DNA of 64,000 nt from Paenibacillus alkaliterrae (GCF_021532375.1 NZ_JAKGAP010000011.1:62001-126000); one strand, 5' to 3'; counted from the stretch's first letter, positions 15,452 through 24,546 are shown. Numbers and translations are program-made. The notes: generated by a model not told the origin, from the letters alone.

Positions 15452-16161
15452 TGAATAACCTCCCGAATGGCTTTAGTTGCTGCTTCCAAGGCTGCGAGCG
15501 CATCGCCGATCCGCCAAGCCGCGCGGTCGCGCGGACCGACCGGATTCGAGATCGCCCGAAGCTCGACCACTGGAATGCCGAAGCCCGAGGCGGCAACGGC
15601 AACGCCATGGCCTTCCATCCCTTCGGAAGCCGCGCCGGGCACCCGCCCGGCAAGCGCGGCGGTCGTCTCTGCGGAGCCTGTCGCGGTCGTCACGGTGAGT
15701 GCGGGGCCGGTGCAGACGGACAGGCCTGCCGAGTAAATCGCATCATATACCCGGTTGCTCCAAGCCTCGTTCACCTCTATACGCGACGAGCCGAAGCCCA
15801 GCTCGTCCAAGCTAAGGAAGCCGCAATCCGGCGTCTCGGCGCCAAGATCGGCGGCAACGATGCTGTCTGCGACCACGAGCGAGCCAATGTCCGCTTTGCC
15901 GCCGAAGCCGCCGCCGATGCCGGCGCTTATGACGAGGCGGTATGCTCCAGGCGCCGCGGCAAGCGCCGCTGCCGTACTTGCGGCTGAGGCCGCCGAGCCA
16001 ACCCCGGCGGCTATGACATGTGCACTCGAACCGCCTTGCAGTCCGCGCTGCACAGCTTCTTTCTCGGCAGCAACGGCAGTCACAATCAGCACGCGGCCTC
16101 CTGGTCCGTGTTTTTCCCTGACCGGAGCAGCATGAGAATCGATATCGAATATTTGTGTCAT
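15448..16161 (-). CDS. mqnB: futalosine hydrolase
   Basis: MqnB removes hypoxanthine from futalosine. The 237-residue protein is a nucleoside-phosphorylase fold: VLIVTAVAAEKEAV near the start, VIAAGVGSAAS, YRLVISAGIGGGF (about 74-86) and the ligand-binding ASEGMEGHGVAVAASGFGIPVVELRAISN, which contains the catalytic Asp/Glu region. It carries an extra 20-residue N-terminus (MTQIFDIDSHAAPVREKHGP) compared with short homologues. AAAGGAG lies 11 nt before ATG 16161, and an intervening ATG is closed by TGA, so the start is well set. It heads the mqnB-mqnD operon. Confidence 0.92.
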   Translation of the reverse strand: MTQIFDIDSHAAPVREKHGPGGRVLIVTAVAAEKEAVQRGLQGGSSAHVIAAGVGSAASAASTAAALAAAPGAYRLVISAGIGGGFGGKADIGSLVVADSIVAADLGAETPDCGFLSLDELGFGSSRIEVNEAWSNRVYDAIYSAGLSVCTGPALTVTTATGSAETTAALAGRVPGAASEGMEGHGVAVAASGFGIPVVELRAISNPVGPRDRAAWRIGDALAALEAATKAIREVIQ

Positions 16162-16189
16162 CAGGTCATTATCTCCTTTGGCAAACGGG

Positions 16190-17557
16190 CTAGCCGATCG
16201 TTATTTTACCTTCAGGGAAGCGATATAGCTCCTTCTTCGAACGTGTGTTCAATGCAAACGCAAGCGTAACCGGTCCTAACCGGCCGACGAACATCAGCAC
16301 GATCAGTATGATTTTACCCGTATCCGAAACATGCGACGTTAATCCGGCGGACATGCCGACGGTACAATAGGCGGAAGTTGCCTCGAACAGTATGGAGAGG
16401 AATGATACGCTTTCCGTAATCGACAGGAGCATCGTCCCAGCGCATATGATTGAAAATGCAAGCAAGGTGAACATGATCGCTTGATGAATTTGCCGCTTGG
16501 CAATGCGGTAGCGGAACAAGATGACATCCTCTCTGCCACGAATCATGGCGATCATAGCTCCAAGCAGGATCGCGAATGTCGTCACTCTAATCCCGCCGCC
16601 CGTGGAGCCTGGACCTGCGCCGATAAACATAAGCAGGACGAGGAAGAACTGGGTGACCTCCCGCAGCATGCCGGGATCCACCGTGCTAAGCCCCGCAGAA
16701 CGCGCAGTTACTGATTGAAACGTCGCTCCCAGAAATTTGCCGGCGGCAGACAACGGCTGCAGCGTATGAGGGTTGGAAAATTCCAGAGCGAGAATAACAA
16801 TGGTTCCAATAACGGTTAGCGCGCCGGTAAAGGACAAGACCACTTTACTATGTAAGCTGAACTTTTTAATTTTAGGATAGGTAACCAGCTCGGATATAAC
16901 GATAAAGCCAATTCCCCCGAGGAAAATGAGCAGCATGGACACCACATTGACGAACGGATCCTCTACATAATGAATGAGACTGCTTGCTCTTTCAGGAAAT
17001 TGGGCGAACAAATCGAATCCGGCATTGTTGAAGAAGGATATGCTATGGAAAATACCGAAGTAAAGCGCTTGTCCTGCCGGCATTTCCAGCATGAAATAAC
17101 TGCTGAGCAGCACCGCTCCCGACAACTCTATGACTAAAGCATAGAGCAAAACCTTGCGAATCATGCGGACGATACCTTCCGTAGAGCCGTAATTCATCGA
17201 TTCCTGCAGCACAAGACGCTCGCGGAACGAGATGCGCTTGCGGAAGAGCAAGGCAAATAAGGTAGCCATCGTCATAAAGCCCAAACCGCCGATCTGGGCA
17301 AGCGCGATAATAACGATTTGTCCAAACACGGAGAAATGGATGCCGGTGTTCAGGACGGGAAGGCCCGTTACGCAGGTCGCGCTGGCAGACATGAATAAGG
17401 CGTCAAGATAGGGTATGGAGGTGCCCTCCGCGATAGAAACCGGTCGAGATAAGAGCTGTGCGCCAATTAATATAATGAAAATAAAGCCGAAGGCCATGAC
17501 CTGCGGCGGACTCGGTCTGAACCGCAGTCTGTTGCGTAAAGCTTCTAATTTTTGCAT
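16190..17557 (-). CDS. ktrB: KtrB/TrkH-family K+ uptake channel subunit
   Basis: This is a membrane K+ translocator of 455 residues with four M1-P-M2 repeats. The four pore loops are readable, each with its filter glycine: SASATCVTGLPVLNTG, SISFFNNAGFD, SVTARSAGLST and TSAYCTVGMSAGL. Na+-linked KtrB works with a cytosolic KtrA or KtrC ring, but no such gene is adjacent, as is common for ktrD-type loci. It follows a diguanylate cyclase gene by 36 bp on the same strand and precedes mqnB by 28 bp, so read-through is possible. KtrB versus KtrD cannot be separated here. Confidence 0.92.
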   Translation of the reverse strand: MQKLEALRNRLRFRPSPPQVMAFGFIFIILIGAQLLSRPVSIAEGTSIPYLDALFMSASATCVTGLPVLNTGIHFSVFGQIVIIALAQIGGLGFMTMATLFALLFRKRISFRERLVLQESMNYGSTEGIVRMIRKVLLYALVIELSGAVLLSSYFMLEMPAGQALYFGIFHSISFFNNAGFDLFAQFPERASSLIHYVEDPFVNVVSMLLIFLGGIGFIVISELVTYPKIKKFSLHSKVVLSFTGALTVIGTIVILALEFSNPHTLQPLSAAGKFLGATFQSVTARSAGLSTVDPGMLREVTQFFLVLLMFIGAGPGSTGGGIRVTTFAILLGAMIAMIRGREDVILFRYRIAKRQIHQAIMFTLLAFSIICAGTMLLSITESVSFLSILFEATSAYCTVGMSAGLTSHVSDTGKIILIVLMFVGRLGPVTLAFALNTRSKKELYRFPEGKITIG

Positions 17558-17593
17558 GGCGTCAGCTCACCTGCCTCTTTCGTGCTAGTATGG

Positions 17594-19201
17594 TTATTTT
17601 ATTTCGTTAGCATGTACATGAGCGCTTTCATGCAAATGGACCATGTTACGGCCGCTGTGCTTGGAGCGATAAAGGGCGACGTCGGCTTCGCGCAGCAATA
17701 CCTCAAGCGGCACTTCGGCCGTCTTGGCATCGGTCACGCCGAAGCTTGCCGAGAGCGAGATCGCCTTCGCCGAGCTGTACATCGGGGTGCTTGCAATCTC
17801 CCTGCGAATTTGCTCGGCGACCTGTCCGGCCTGCTGCAGCCCGGTGTCCGGCAGGCAAACGGCAAATTCCTCGCCGCCGTAACGTCCGAACAAAGCCTTA
17901 GGGTCAAGCTGCTGCTTGCAAATATTAACGATATGCAGCAAGGCAAAATCGCCAACGCTATGGCCGTAGCGGTCATTGATTTGCTTGAAATGATCGATGT
18001 CGAACAAAATGAAGGAGAGCGGCTGCTGCAATTGATTAGCCTTCGCGAGCAGGTCCCGGCTCTTGTCCATAAAGGTGGTTCGGTTATAGATGGTGGTAAG
18101 TCCGTCAATTTCGGCCAGATGGCGCAGCTTGTTCTTCAGCAAGGTATGCTCCGTGACATCGATCATGACAATCGTCCTTCCTGCCAGCTGACCGTTAGGC
18201 TTCAATAGATTTGATGCACGGATTCGGTAGTAGAAGGTTTCTTTCCCGCGAATCCATTTGAATTCCTGCTCGTACTGAAACTCGCTGTCCGGATTGGCAT
18301 TAAAGGAAAATGCACCGGATTCAGCGCCTCGTTTCCAAATATCCTCGAGCTTCTTGCCGATAGCCAGCGGTGTGAGCGCAGGAATAATTTGTGCGGCCGC
18401 GCTGTTGAAGTCCATAATCTGATTCGATAAATTCAGCACCAGCACGCCATCGCGCATGCTTTCGAATATATGCTCGCGCGCGATTGGGGACACGGTGAGC
18501 ATCCCGGTTGAGAAGATAGAAAAAATATAGAGAGCCGAAGTGATGCACATAAGCATGGGAACGGGATCAATGTCGAGGGGTGTTAGCCCCAGCACATAAG
18601 ACAGCCCGCCCAACATGGGAAGAGAGATGCCGAATGCCATCGTCGCCATTTGTTTGCGATAGATCGATTTCGTTTTTCTCCAGTACCTCAGCAGTAGAAA
18701 TAAGCTGGCGAACATAGAGCCGGACGTAAAGCTCCCATGGACGTAGTACCAAAATCCGGGAACGACATCGGTCATCGGAGTTGGCGCATCCGGCCGCAAA
18801 TAAATCGATTTATAAAACAAATGGTGGTAATCGTTGGTTAAGACCATGAACAGCGTCAAGCATGGAATAACGAACAACCCCCAAGCTTTTTTGGGAGCAG
18901 TGAATTTCTCAAGTCCTACATAGTGCATGACGAGCAGTAAGCTTAATGGAGCAATAAAAGGCATTCCGATATATTCGACATTGATCCAGAACCGGATTTC
19001 CTGAAGCGTATCGCTGGCCAGCTCGAAGGCGAATGCAAAGGTGTATACGGCCGATAGCGATGTGGACCACATAAATGCATTCATGCCGGAAAAGTTCGTT
19101 CTATTGTAGAAAGCATAGATGGCCAGCAGCACGCTAAGCACGCCGGAAATAATGACAATGATCATATATTGAGAGATTAGAGAATTCATAGGCATCGGCA
19201 T
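17594..19201 (-). CDS. membrane diguanylate cyclase (7TM-PAS-GGDEF)
   Basis: The 535-residue protein likely makes cyclic di-GMP. An N-terminal seven-helix sensor (about 1-225: ISQYMIIVIISGVLSVLLAIYAF through ALYIFSIFSTGML) is followed by a PAS domain (about 240-355, REHIFESMRDGVLVLNLSNQI to IVMIDVTEH). The GGDEF domain (about 370-530) has FILFDIDHFKQINDRYGHSVGD and the active-site loop RYGGEEF. The product-inhibition motif RxxD is not evident. The start was placed at 19201, where TGGAG lies upstream and the membrane region begins three residues later. The next gene upstream is the sporulation-type kinase, suggesting linked control of development and c-di-GMP. Confidence 0.9.
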   Translation of the reverse strand: MPMPMNSLISQYMIIVIISGVLSVLLAIYAFYNRTNFSGMNAFMWSTSLSAVYTFAFAFELASDTLQEIRFWINVEYIGMPFIAPLSLLLVMHYVGLEKFTAPKKAWGLFVIPCLTLFMVLTNDYHHLFYKSIYLRPDAPTPMTDVVPGFWYYVHGSFTSGSMFASLFLLLRYWRKTKSIYRKQMATMAFGISLPMLGGLSYVLGLTPLDIDPVPMLMCITSALYIFSIFSTGMLTVSPIAREHIFESMRDGVLVLNLSNQIMDFNSAAAQIIPALTPLAIGKKLEDIWKRGAESGAFSFNANPDSEFQYEQEFKWIRGKETFYYRIRASNLLKPNGQLAGRTIVMIDVTEHTLLKNKLRHLAEIDGLTTIYNRTTFMDKSRDLLAKANQLQQPLSFILFDIDHFKQINDRYGHSVGDFALLHIVNICKQQLDPKALFGRYGGEEFAVCLPDTGLQQAGQVAEQIRREIASTPMYSSAKAISLSASFGVTDAKTAEVPLEVLLREADVALYRSKHSGRNMVHLHESAHVHANEIK

Positions 19202-19340
19202 AGATGGCTCCAAATGTTGCGGAATTGTTGGTTTTCTTAGAAGCAGCCGGAGAAAGATTCGAAGGCTACTCAAACATTTTATCATAGGGGCTCGGTTTTC
19301 ATCAAAACAAAAGGAAAAAGGACAGAAAGGCCGTTTCGCC

Positions 19341-21608
19341 TTAGCTGTCCGCAGGTAGTGAGATTTCAACGCAGGTGCCTTTGCCAAGCTCGCTGCGAAA
19401 GACGATGTTCCCTTTGTGGCCGGCAATGATTTGCTGGCTGACCATCAGACCGAGACCGTTGCCGCTGTCTTTCCTCGTGAAGAACGGCTCCCCGAGCCTC
19501 TGCAAATCCTCCGCGGCAATGCCGCAGCCCTGATCGATAAAACGCAGCATAATGGCTTCCGCTCCGGCCCGTGCAAGCTCTACGGTAAGCTCACCGCCGG
19601 CAGCCATGGCTTCCATCCCGTTCTTCATGACGTTGACGAAAACTTGCTTAAGCTGATTAGCTTCGCCAATGACCGTGGGCAGGTCGCTCTCAGACGATAA
19701 TATAAGCTGAACGTTGTTCATCTTCGCTTCCGATTCAAGCAGCATCATTATATCGTTTACGATGCTTTGCACGTTCACAGGCTGGTAGCGGCTGGCCTGA
19801 GGCTTGGCGAAAACGAGAAATTCGCTCACGATCATATTGATTTGATCAAGCTCGTTAAGCATGATATCCAGATGCGTCCGGGACAACGAGCCGGATTGCT
19901 TCTGCAGCTGTACGAAGCCGCGCAGCGTGGTGAGCGGATTACGAACCTCATGCGCGACGCCTGCCGCGATTTGTCCGACTACCGATAGCTTCTCCGAGCG
20001 CCTGATCATTTCCTCCGTCTGCTTACGGGACGTTATATTACGCGAGATGGAAGCAATCGCGATAATCGAGCCCAGCTCGTCGCGGATCGGCGATATGGTA
20101 ATGCTGATGTCCATAGGTGTGCCCGACTTCGTGTAACGTACCGTTTCAATGTCGGTGACAGAACCGCCGCGCAGCACCGTAGCCTCAAGCTCGTTGTGCG
20201 AGCGTTCGTACTCGTCAGGCACATTATCGAGCGGCTGGCCGAGAATCTCCCGGCTGGTCCACCCGTACATCTTCTCAAAGGCTTTATTCACCTGGGTAAT
20301 CCGGCCTGCCAGGTCGGCAACATGGATGGCATCCGACGTATGATTGACGAAGGATTCCAAGTATTGCTTCGTGCTTCGAAGCTCCTCTGCCGCATCCTTC
20401 AGCTGCGATGTATAGTCATGAAGATTATTGCCCATGGTGTCAACGCGAGAGGCGAGCAGCCCAAGCTCGTCCTTGCTCCGGATCGTAATGATTTCTCCGA
20501 AGTTTCCTTCGGCGATCGCATTTACTTTTCGGAAAATTTGGTTCAGGCCGCGCAGCATAAAGTCGGCGATAAAATAGCTGACCGCCATCGTGGCGAGAGT
20601 GAGTCCCAGCGAGATGAGCGTCTGCAAAAGCAGATGTCGATTGAGCGGCTCCTCGATCGTATCATTGTCAAAGGTAATGCCGATGACATATGTTTTGTCT
20701 ATGATAATCGGAATGAAAGTTTTTAGCAGGTTTTTACCCTTTACGCTGCTTTTGGCCGAAACAGGCTCGCCGCTTGCGATAGCTTGCTGAATATAGAAGG
20801 CATCGTTCTCGGAGTCTTTAAACGTATAGGTGCCGAATGGAATGTCGCGAACGTCCAAATTATAAACGGGCATGCCTTGTTTCATTTTGATAATCGGGCT
20901 TTTTCCGAAAAATTGCGGGTCGAAGCCGGTGATTTCCAGCAGGCCTTTTTGGTCTGCCATGATTTTTTTAATAAGAGAGTCCGTACCGGTCGTTATATTG
21001 AAATCTTGAAGCGGTTTCGCGCTGACGAACGGATTGATCATATAATTGGTAGTGCCGTCGTAATAGTAGCCCCATTTCCGAACCTGCGAAGGATCCGTGG
21101 CGGCGAAGTTGAACGGCCCCGACCAGAAGTTCTCCAGCTTCTGACCCTCAGCAATCGTAACCTCGCCATTATCGAACAGCTGATGAAAGGCGGTATGCCA
21201 GTAATCCCATGTTTTGGAGCTGAAATCGATTTCGCTCGGTTCCGATGACCTGCGGGCGATGATATCGTCGCCTTCTCTTTGCCACAGCGTGATATGATCG
21301 ACGCCGAGCCTCTTGCTAAGCTCTACGAGCTGCTCATTCTTTATGTTATTAATATCGGGATCGAGCAGAAGCTTGGCGGACATAGCGGCAGCTCGGAGCT
21401 TATCGCCTATGGTTTTCTCCATGAATTGCACGGCGCTTTCCGAGGTTTCGAGCGTACTGCCGATTTGCCCGGCAATGAAAGCAACCTGCTCCTCAACGCC
21501 TTTCTGAATTTCCGCTTTGGTCGAGAAGTAATAAATAATAATGCTAAGAGCCAATATGACGGCTACGATAATGGATATGGAAAAAGATAGCTTAGCTTTA
21601 ATGGACAA
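19341..21608 (-). CDS. sporulation-type sensor histidine kinase (Cache-HAMP-PAS-HisKA-HATPase)
   Basis: This is a 755-residue membrane kinase. TM1 is near residues 8-28 (FSISIIVAVILALSIIIYYF). An extracellular Cache-like sensor of about 290 residues follows, then TM2 near 327-350, HAMP (RKVNAIAEGNFGEIITI), PAS (SFVNHTSDAIHVADLAG onward), HisKA with IAAGVAHEVRNPLTTLRGF and an HATPase with QVFVNVMKNGMEAM and GNGLGLMVSQQI. The AHEVRNPLTTLRGFVQL box is that of the B. subtilis KinA-E group, which phosphorylates Spo0F, and no response regulator is adjacent. The start is TTG 21608 with GGGGGG 8 nt upstream; longer frames begin in unconserved sequence. Confidence 0.9.
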   Translation of the reverse strand: MSIKAKLSFSISIIVAVILALSIIIYYFSTKAEIQKGVEEQVAFIAGQIGSTLETSESAVQFMEKTIGDKLRAAAMSAKLLLDPDINNIKNEQLVELSKRLGVDHITLWQREGDDIIARRSSEPSEIDFSSKTWDYWHTAFHQLFDNGEVTIAEGQKLENFWSGPFNFAATDPSQVRKWGYYYDGTTNYMINPFVSAKPLQDFNITTGTDSLIKKIMADQKGLLEITGFDPQFFGKSPIIKMKQGMPVYNLDVRDIPFGTYTFKDSENDAFYIQQAIASGEPVSAKSSVKGKNLLKTFIPIIIDKTYVIGITFDNDTIEEPLNRHLLLQTLISLGLTLATMAVSYFIADFMLRGLNQIFRKVNAIAEGNFGEIITIRSKDELGLLASRVDTMGNNLHDYTSQLKDAAEELRSTKQYLESFVNHTSDAIHVADLAGRITQVNKAFEKMYGWTSREILGQPLDNVPDEYERSHNELEATVLRGGSVTDIETVRYTKSGTPMDISITISPIRDELGSIIAIASISRNITSRKQTEEMIRRSEKLSVVGQIAAGVAHEVRNPLTTLRGFVQLQKQSGSLSRTHLDIMLNELDQINMIVSEFLVFAKPQASRYQPVNVQSIVNDIMMLLESEAKMNNVQLILSSESDLPTVIGEANQLKQVFVNVMKNGMEAMAAGGELTVELARAGAEAIMLRFIDQGCGIAAEDLQRLGEPFFTRKDSGNGLGLMVSQQIIAGHKGNIVFRSELGKGTCVEISLPADS

Positions 21609-21743
21609 CCGGAATTCCCCCCATGAATCTAAGATGCACTTACTACAATTAGACATCGGGCGACAAAATCCTGTTTGGTTTGACATAAAAAAGGGAGAAA
21701 CCATAAATCGGCTTCTTCCTCCGCGTTCCTGTATGCTGCGCGG

Positions 21744-22229
21744 TTATGCGCGAGTGAACTGTTCTTCTTCCAAATACTGCTCGGCTTCCTCATACGTTTC
21801 AAATGCGGATTCCAGGTTAAGGCCGGCATATAAATACCACAGGTCCTCTTCGAACAGCAGCGTCAGCACGGCATCGTCCGGCCCGATCCAGCGCTCCTCC
21901 TGCGGCGGCTTGCGTTTCTTTTTCTTGGCGCTGACCGGCTTCTCGGGAGGTGCGACCGAAAGGGAGCTGATCGACCGTTCGATGAGCGAGCGAAGTTCTT
22001 CTTCGCTGTAGTCGCGAATGTTGACGAGCCCTTTATCATCGGTGTCGACACCGTTTATCAAGCCAGCGAATACGTAGCCGTTGCCGCTGCGATGCAGATG
22101 ATGCACGACCGACTTTTTCTCATGGGCGCTTTCCTCGTAATGAAAGTTTACCCGGCCGAGGGAAACGTCCTTGCGCTGCAATTCGGGAAAGGCTTCAATT
22201 ATAGCGAGTTTTTGTTCGAACGATAACAT
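21744..22229 (-). CDS. conserved hypothetical protein, 161 aa
   Basis: I do not recognise a named family. The N-terminal half (MLSFEQKLAIIEAFPELQRKDVSLGRVNFHYEES) looks folded, with predicted strands around VVHHLHRSGNGYVFAGLI. A lysine- and proline-rich linker follows (PVSAKKKKRKPP). The C-terminal WYLYAGLNLESAFETYEEAEQYLEEEQF is acidic and helical. No signal peptide or metal motif is seen. GAGGAGG lies 12 nt before ATG 22229, and a 19-bp palindrome ends at that ribosome site. The gene lies between the sporulation-type kinase and the acidic protein gene, with no evident functional link. Confidence 0.7.
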   Translation of the reverse strand: MLSFEQKLAIIEAFPELQRKDVSLGRVNFHYEESAHEKKSVVHHLHRSGNGYVFAGLINGVDTDDKGLVNIRDYSEEELRSLIERSISSLSVAPPEKPVSAKKKKRKPPQEERWIGPDDAVLTLLFEEDLWYLYAGLNLESAFETYEEAEQYLEEEQFTRA

Positions 22230-22250
22230 CGGTTGACTGGCCCTCCTCAA

Positions 22251-22269
22251 AGGTTTGCAAAGCAAACCT
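22251..22269. repeat. 19-bp perfect palindrome in a leader
   Basis: AGGTTTGC-AAA-GCAAACCT lies immediately upstream of the GAGGAGG of the 161-residue protein. In the transcript it would form an 8-bp hairpin next to the ribosome site, so it may be an operator or may occlude initiation. Confidence 0.45.
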
Positions 22270-22449
22270 GCTTCGTAAGCGTGTTCTTAGAATTGCTGAC
22301 GATGCTTGTGATTATACCATACCGGAGGAGGAGACTGTTAAACGTCTTTTTTCTTAATGAATGGCGGGAGACGGAATCGATTTTTCCCGAATATGCTCGA
22401 ATGCAACAAATTGCGAGAATAGTTCTTATGAAACGACATTTTACACCTC

Positions 22450-22477
22450 TTGTTTCCTGCTATGAAAGCGCTACAAT
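22450..22477 (+). promoter_or_regulatory. candidate sigma-A promoter of the acidic protein gene
   Basis: TTGTTT (22450-22455) and TACAAT (22472-22477) are spaced 16 bp, about 30 bp before the start codon. No operator is evident. Confidence 0.5.
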
Positions 22478-22507
22478 TAGAGTATCAAGAGGCAGGAGGT
22501 GATAAGA

Positions 22508-22741
22508 ATGAGCCAAGAACAAGAAGTAGTTCAGGATGGTGCGGAAGATGCCGCAGAACTGATTTCGGAAGAGGCTCCAACAGAAGAAGCAGTTGCAGAA
22601 ATTGAGTCGGCAGAGGCTGTAGGGGCCGATGCAGAAGAAACGGAAGAAGCTGCGGCGGCTGTGGAAGAAGCAGCAGCGGAGGATGCGGAAGAAGAGGAGG
22701 CAGAGGAAGAAGCTGCCGAAGAATCGACTGAAGAGCAATAA
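22508..22741 (+). CDS. small highly acidic Glu/Ala-rich protein
   Basis: The 77-residue product is almost entirely Glu, Ala, Asp, Val and Ser (for example EEAAAAVEEAAAEDAEEEEA), with no aromatic residue and no lysine or arginine. It should be disordered or form an extended charged helix. An excellent ribosome site, GGAGGTGAT, precedes ATG 22508, and the gene has its own promoter candidate and a strong terminator. It is therefore likely expressed rather than a low-complexity artefact. The function is unknown. Acidic spore or DNA-mimic roles would be speculation. Confidence 0.75.
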   Translation: MSQEQEVVQDGAEDAAELISEEAPTEEAVAEIESAEAVGADAEETEEAAAAVEEAAAEDAEEEEAEEEAAEESTEEQ

Positions 22742-22770
22742 TGATATCTATCATTTTAAATTATAAAGAG

Positions 22771-22818
22771 GAAGACTGCTTTCGGGTCGTTTCGACGATC
22801 TGCTGCAGTCTTTTTTTT
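22771..22818 (+). terminator. rho-independent terminator
   Basis: AAGACTGC and GCAGTCTT form the stem base and eight T's follow the second arm. Inner ATCGTCGAAACG-type pairing is partial. Confidence 0.8.
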
Positions 22819-22946
22819 GTATGCGCTTCAATAAATATTTCCAATAATTAATTCCTTGTAAAAGGAGGATTCCAGCGTGCAATAGCCTCATGAATGTGCT
22901 ACGATACCTTGTGCTTAACTTTTCATATATAGAAGAAGGTGACATC

Positions 22947-24350
22947 ATGACAACGGCGGCAGCCGGGAACGGGCAAGGGGAGAAGGAGCAGAAGGGACTA
23001 AATCTCTTTTTTCTAACGTGGCCCATATTTTTGGAAATCTTTTTGTTTATGCTGATGGGTATTACCGATACGCTGATGCTGAGCGGAATTTCGGATAATG
23101 CGGTATCAGGCGTGGGAGCGGCGAATCAATATTTGCACATTGCCATTTTGCTTCTCGAAGTCATCGGCAACGGAGCGTCGATCGTTGTCGCGCAATATAT
23201 CGGTTCACGGAAATTTATCGAGGCCGCAAAAATATCGGCGCTGGCGGTTACGCTCAACTTAGTCGCCGGATTGGCGATTAGTATCACATTCGTCCTATTT
23301 GGCGGACATTTGCTGCAGATGCTGAATTTACAGGGCGATATTTTGGAATATGCGAAAAGCTATCTCGCTATCGTAGGCGGCATGATCTTCCTGCAGGCGA
23401 TTATCAACTCGGTTTCGGCTATCATTCGCGTTCATGGCTTTACGAAGGAAGCGATGCTCGTGTCGCTGGGAATGAACATCGTTCATATTGTCGGTAACTA
23501 TCTGCTTATCTTCGGGAATTTCGGCTTTCCGGCAATGGGCGTTGAAGGTGCGGCGATTTCCTCGGTTGCCAGTCGCTTATTGGCGATTATCGTATTTTTC
23601 TGGATGCTGTATCGGATTATGTCGGTGAAAATTGAGCTTCGCTATTATCTTTCCTTGTCGAAGGAATACATCGCGAAAATATTGAAGATCGGCATTCCGT
23701 CAGCGCTTGAACAGGTCATGTATCAGGGCTGCCAAATTGTGTTTTTGTATTATGCGACATATCTGGGCGCGGCATCCTTGGCGGCCAAAAATTACGCGAA
23801 CAACATTTCGATGTTTACTTATTTATTCGCATTCGCGATCGGCATGGGGACGGCGATTATCGTCGGCAGGCTGGTTGGCGCGGGCGAGCAAACGACGGCC
23901 TATCACCGGGTTTGGAAAAGCGTGCGCTGGGCCAGTGCGTTTACGCTCATTGCCGTCGCGCTCGTTATCGTATTCCGCGAGCCGCTTATGCGTATGTTCA
24001 CAGACGATGAGGAGATCATTCGTTTGGGGATAAACGTGCTGCTGCTTAGCATCGTATTGGAAACGGGACGCACGATCAACATCATACTCGTCAATTCCTT
24101 ACGGGCGTCGGGAGATGCGAAGTATCCGCTGTGGATCGGCATGGGCTCGATGGTCGCGATGAGCTTGCCGCTAGGCTATTTCCTGATTTTTTATCTGGAC
24201 TTAGGTTTGGCGGGCATCTGGCTGGCGATTGCGGCGGATGAGTGGGTGCGTGCATTTATTATGTTTTTCCGCTGGCGCAGCCGGGCCTGGGAGAAGCATG
24301 CGCTGGTTGGACGCGAGCAAAAGGAGACAACGACTGCTTTGCAGTCGTAA
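22947..24350 (+). CDS. MATE-family efflux transporter
   Basis: This is a 467-residue, twelve-helix antiporter exporting cationic drugs or metabolites with Na+ or H+. Helix 1 is LNLFFLTWPIFLEIFLFMLMGITDTLMLSG, followed by the family motif ISDNAVSGVGAANQY. The second half repeats the arrangement from KILKIGIPSALEQVMYQGCQIVFLYYATYLG onward. The start is ATG 22947, preceded by AAGAAGGTGA; the upstream ATG 22890 adds a segment with no ribosome site. The gene is monocistronic, bounded by terminators on both sides. The substrate is not predictable from the sequence. Confidence 0.92.
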   Translation: MTTAAAGNGQGEKEQKGLNLFFLTWPIFLEIFLFMLMGITDTLMLSGISDNAVSGVGAANQYLHIAILLLEVIGNGASIVVAQYIGSRKFIEAAKISALAVTLNLVAGLAISITFVLFGGHLLQMLNLQGDILEYAKSYLAIVGGMIFLQAIINSVSAIIRVHGFTKEAMLVSLGMNIVHIVGNYLLIFGNFGFPAMGVEGAAISSVASRLLAIIVFFWMLYRIMSVKIELRYYLSLSKEYIAKILKIGIPSALEQVMYQGCQIVFLYYATYLGAASLAAKNYANNISMFTYLFAFAIGMGTAIIVGRLVGAGEQTTAYHRVWKSVRWASAFTLIAVALVIVFREPLMRMFTDDEEIIRLGINVLLLSIVLETGRTINIILVNSLRASGDAKYPLWIGMGSMVAMSLPLGYFLIFYLDLGLAGIWLAIAADEWVRAFIMFFRWRSRAWEKHALVGREQKETTTALQS

Positions 24351-24359
24351 CGCGGTGTG

Positions 24360-24410
24360 AAGCCGCCTAAGCAAATGCGCGTAAAGCCGCTTGCTTGGGC
24401 GGCTTTTTTA
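24360..24410 (+). terminator. rho-independent terminator
   Basis: AAGCCGCC and GGCGGCTT form the base of the stem, with AAGCAA/TTGCTT inside, and TTTTTT follows. Confidence 0.9.
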
Positions 24411-24413
24411 TGC

Positions 24414-24490
24414 TGACCCAGTATAGGGCGCCGAAAGGTGCCGGAGCGGGCGAAGTTACTGGACAAATCCAGTATAGGACGCCGAAAGTG
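24414..24490 (-). repeat. dispersed 51-bp-period repeat, copy A
   Basis: Two units with GTATAGG(G/A)CGCCGAAAG begin their shared core at 24421 and 24472, exactly 51 bp apart. Between them lie CGAAGTTACTGG and ACAAATCCAG, and TGGACAAATCCA is itself palindromic. The reverse complement (CGTCCTATACTGG, CCAGTAACTTCG, GCGCCCTAT) matches the element at 52159-52240 in order and with the same period. Confidence 0.75.
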
Positions 24491-24517
24491 TGCTGAGTGA
24501 GACACTAAAAAATACAA

Positions 24518-24546
24518 TTGACAAAATAAAGGCCGCACCATAAAAT
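24518..24546 (+). promoter_or_regulatory. sigma-A promoter of the yceI-like gene
   Basis: TTGACA (24518-24523) is followed after 17 bp by TAAAAT (24541-24546), near consensus, about 90 bp before the start codon. Confidence 0.75.

Noticed and set aside
22460..22754. Leu/Pro- and Phe/Cys-rich minus-strand frames
   Set aside because: They are complements of the Glu/Ala codons of the acidic protein gene. Low complexity on the opposite strand explains them.
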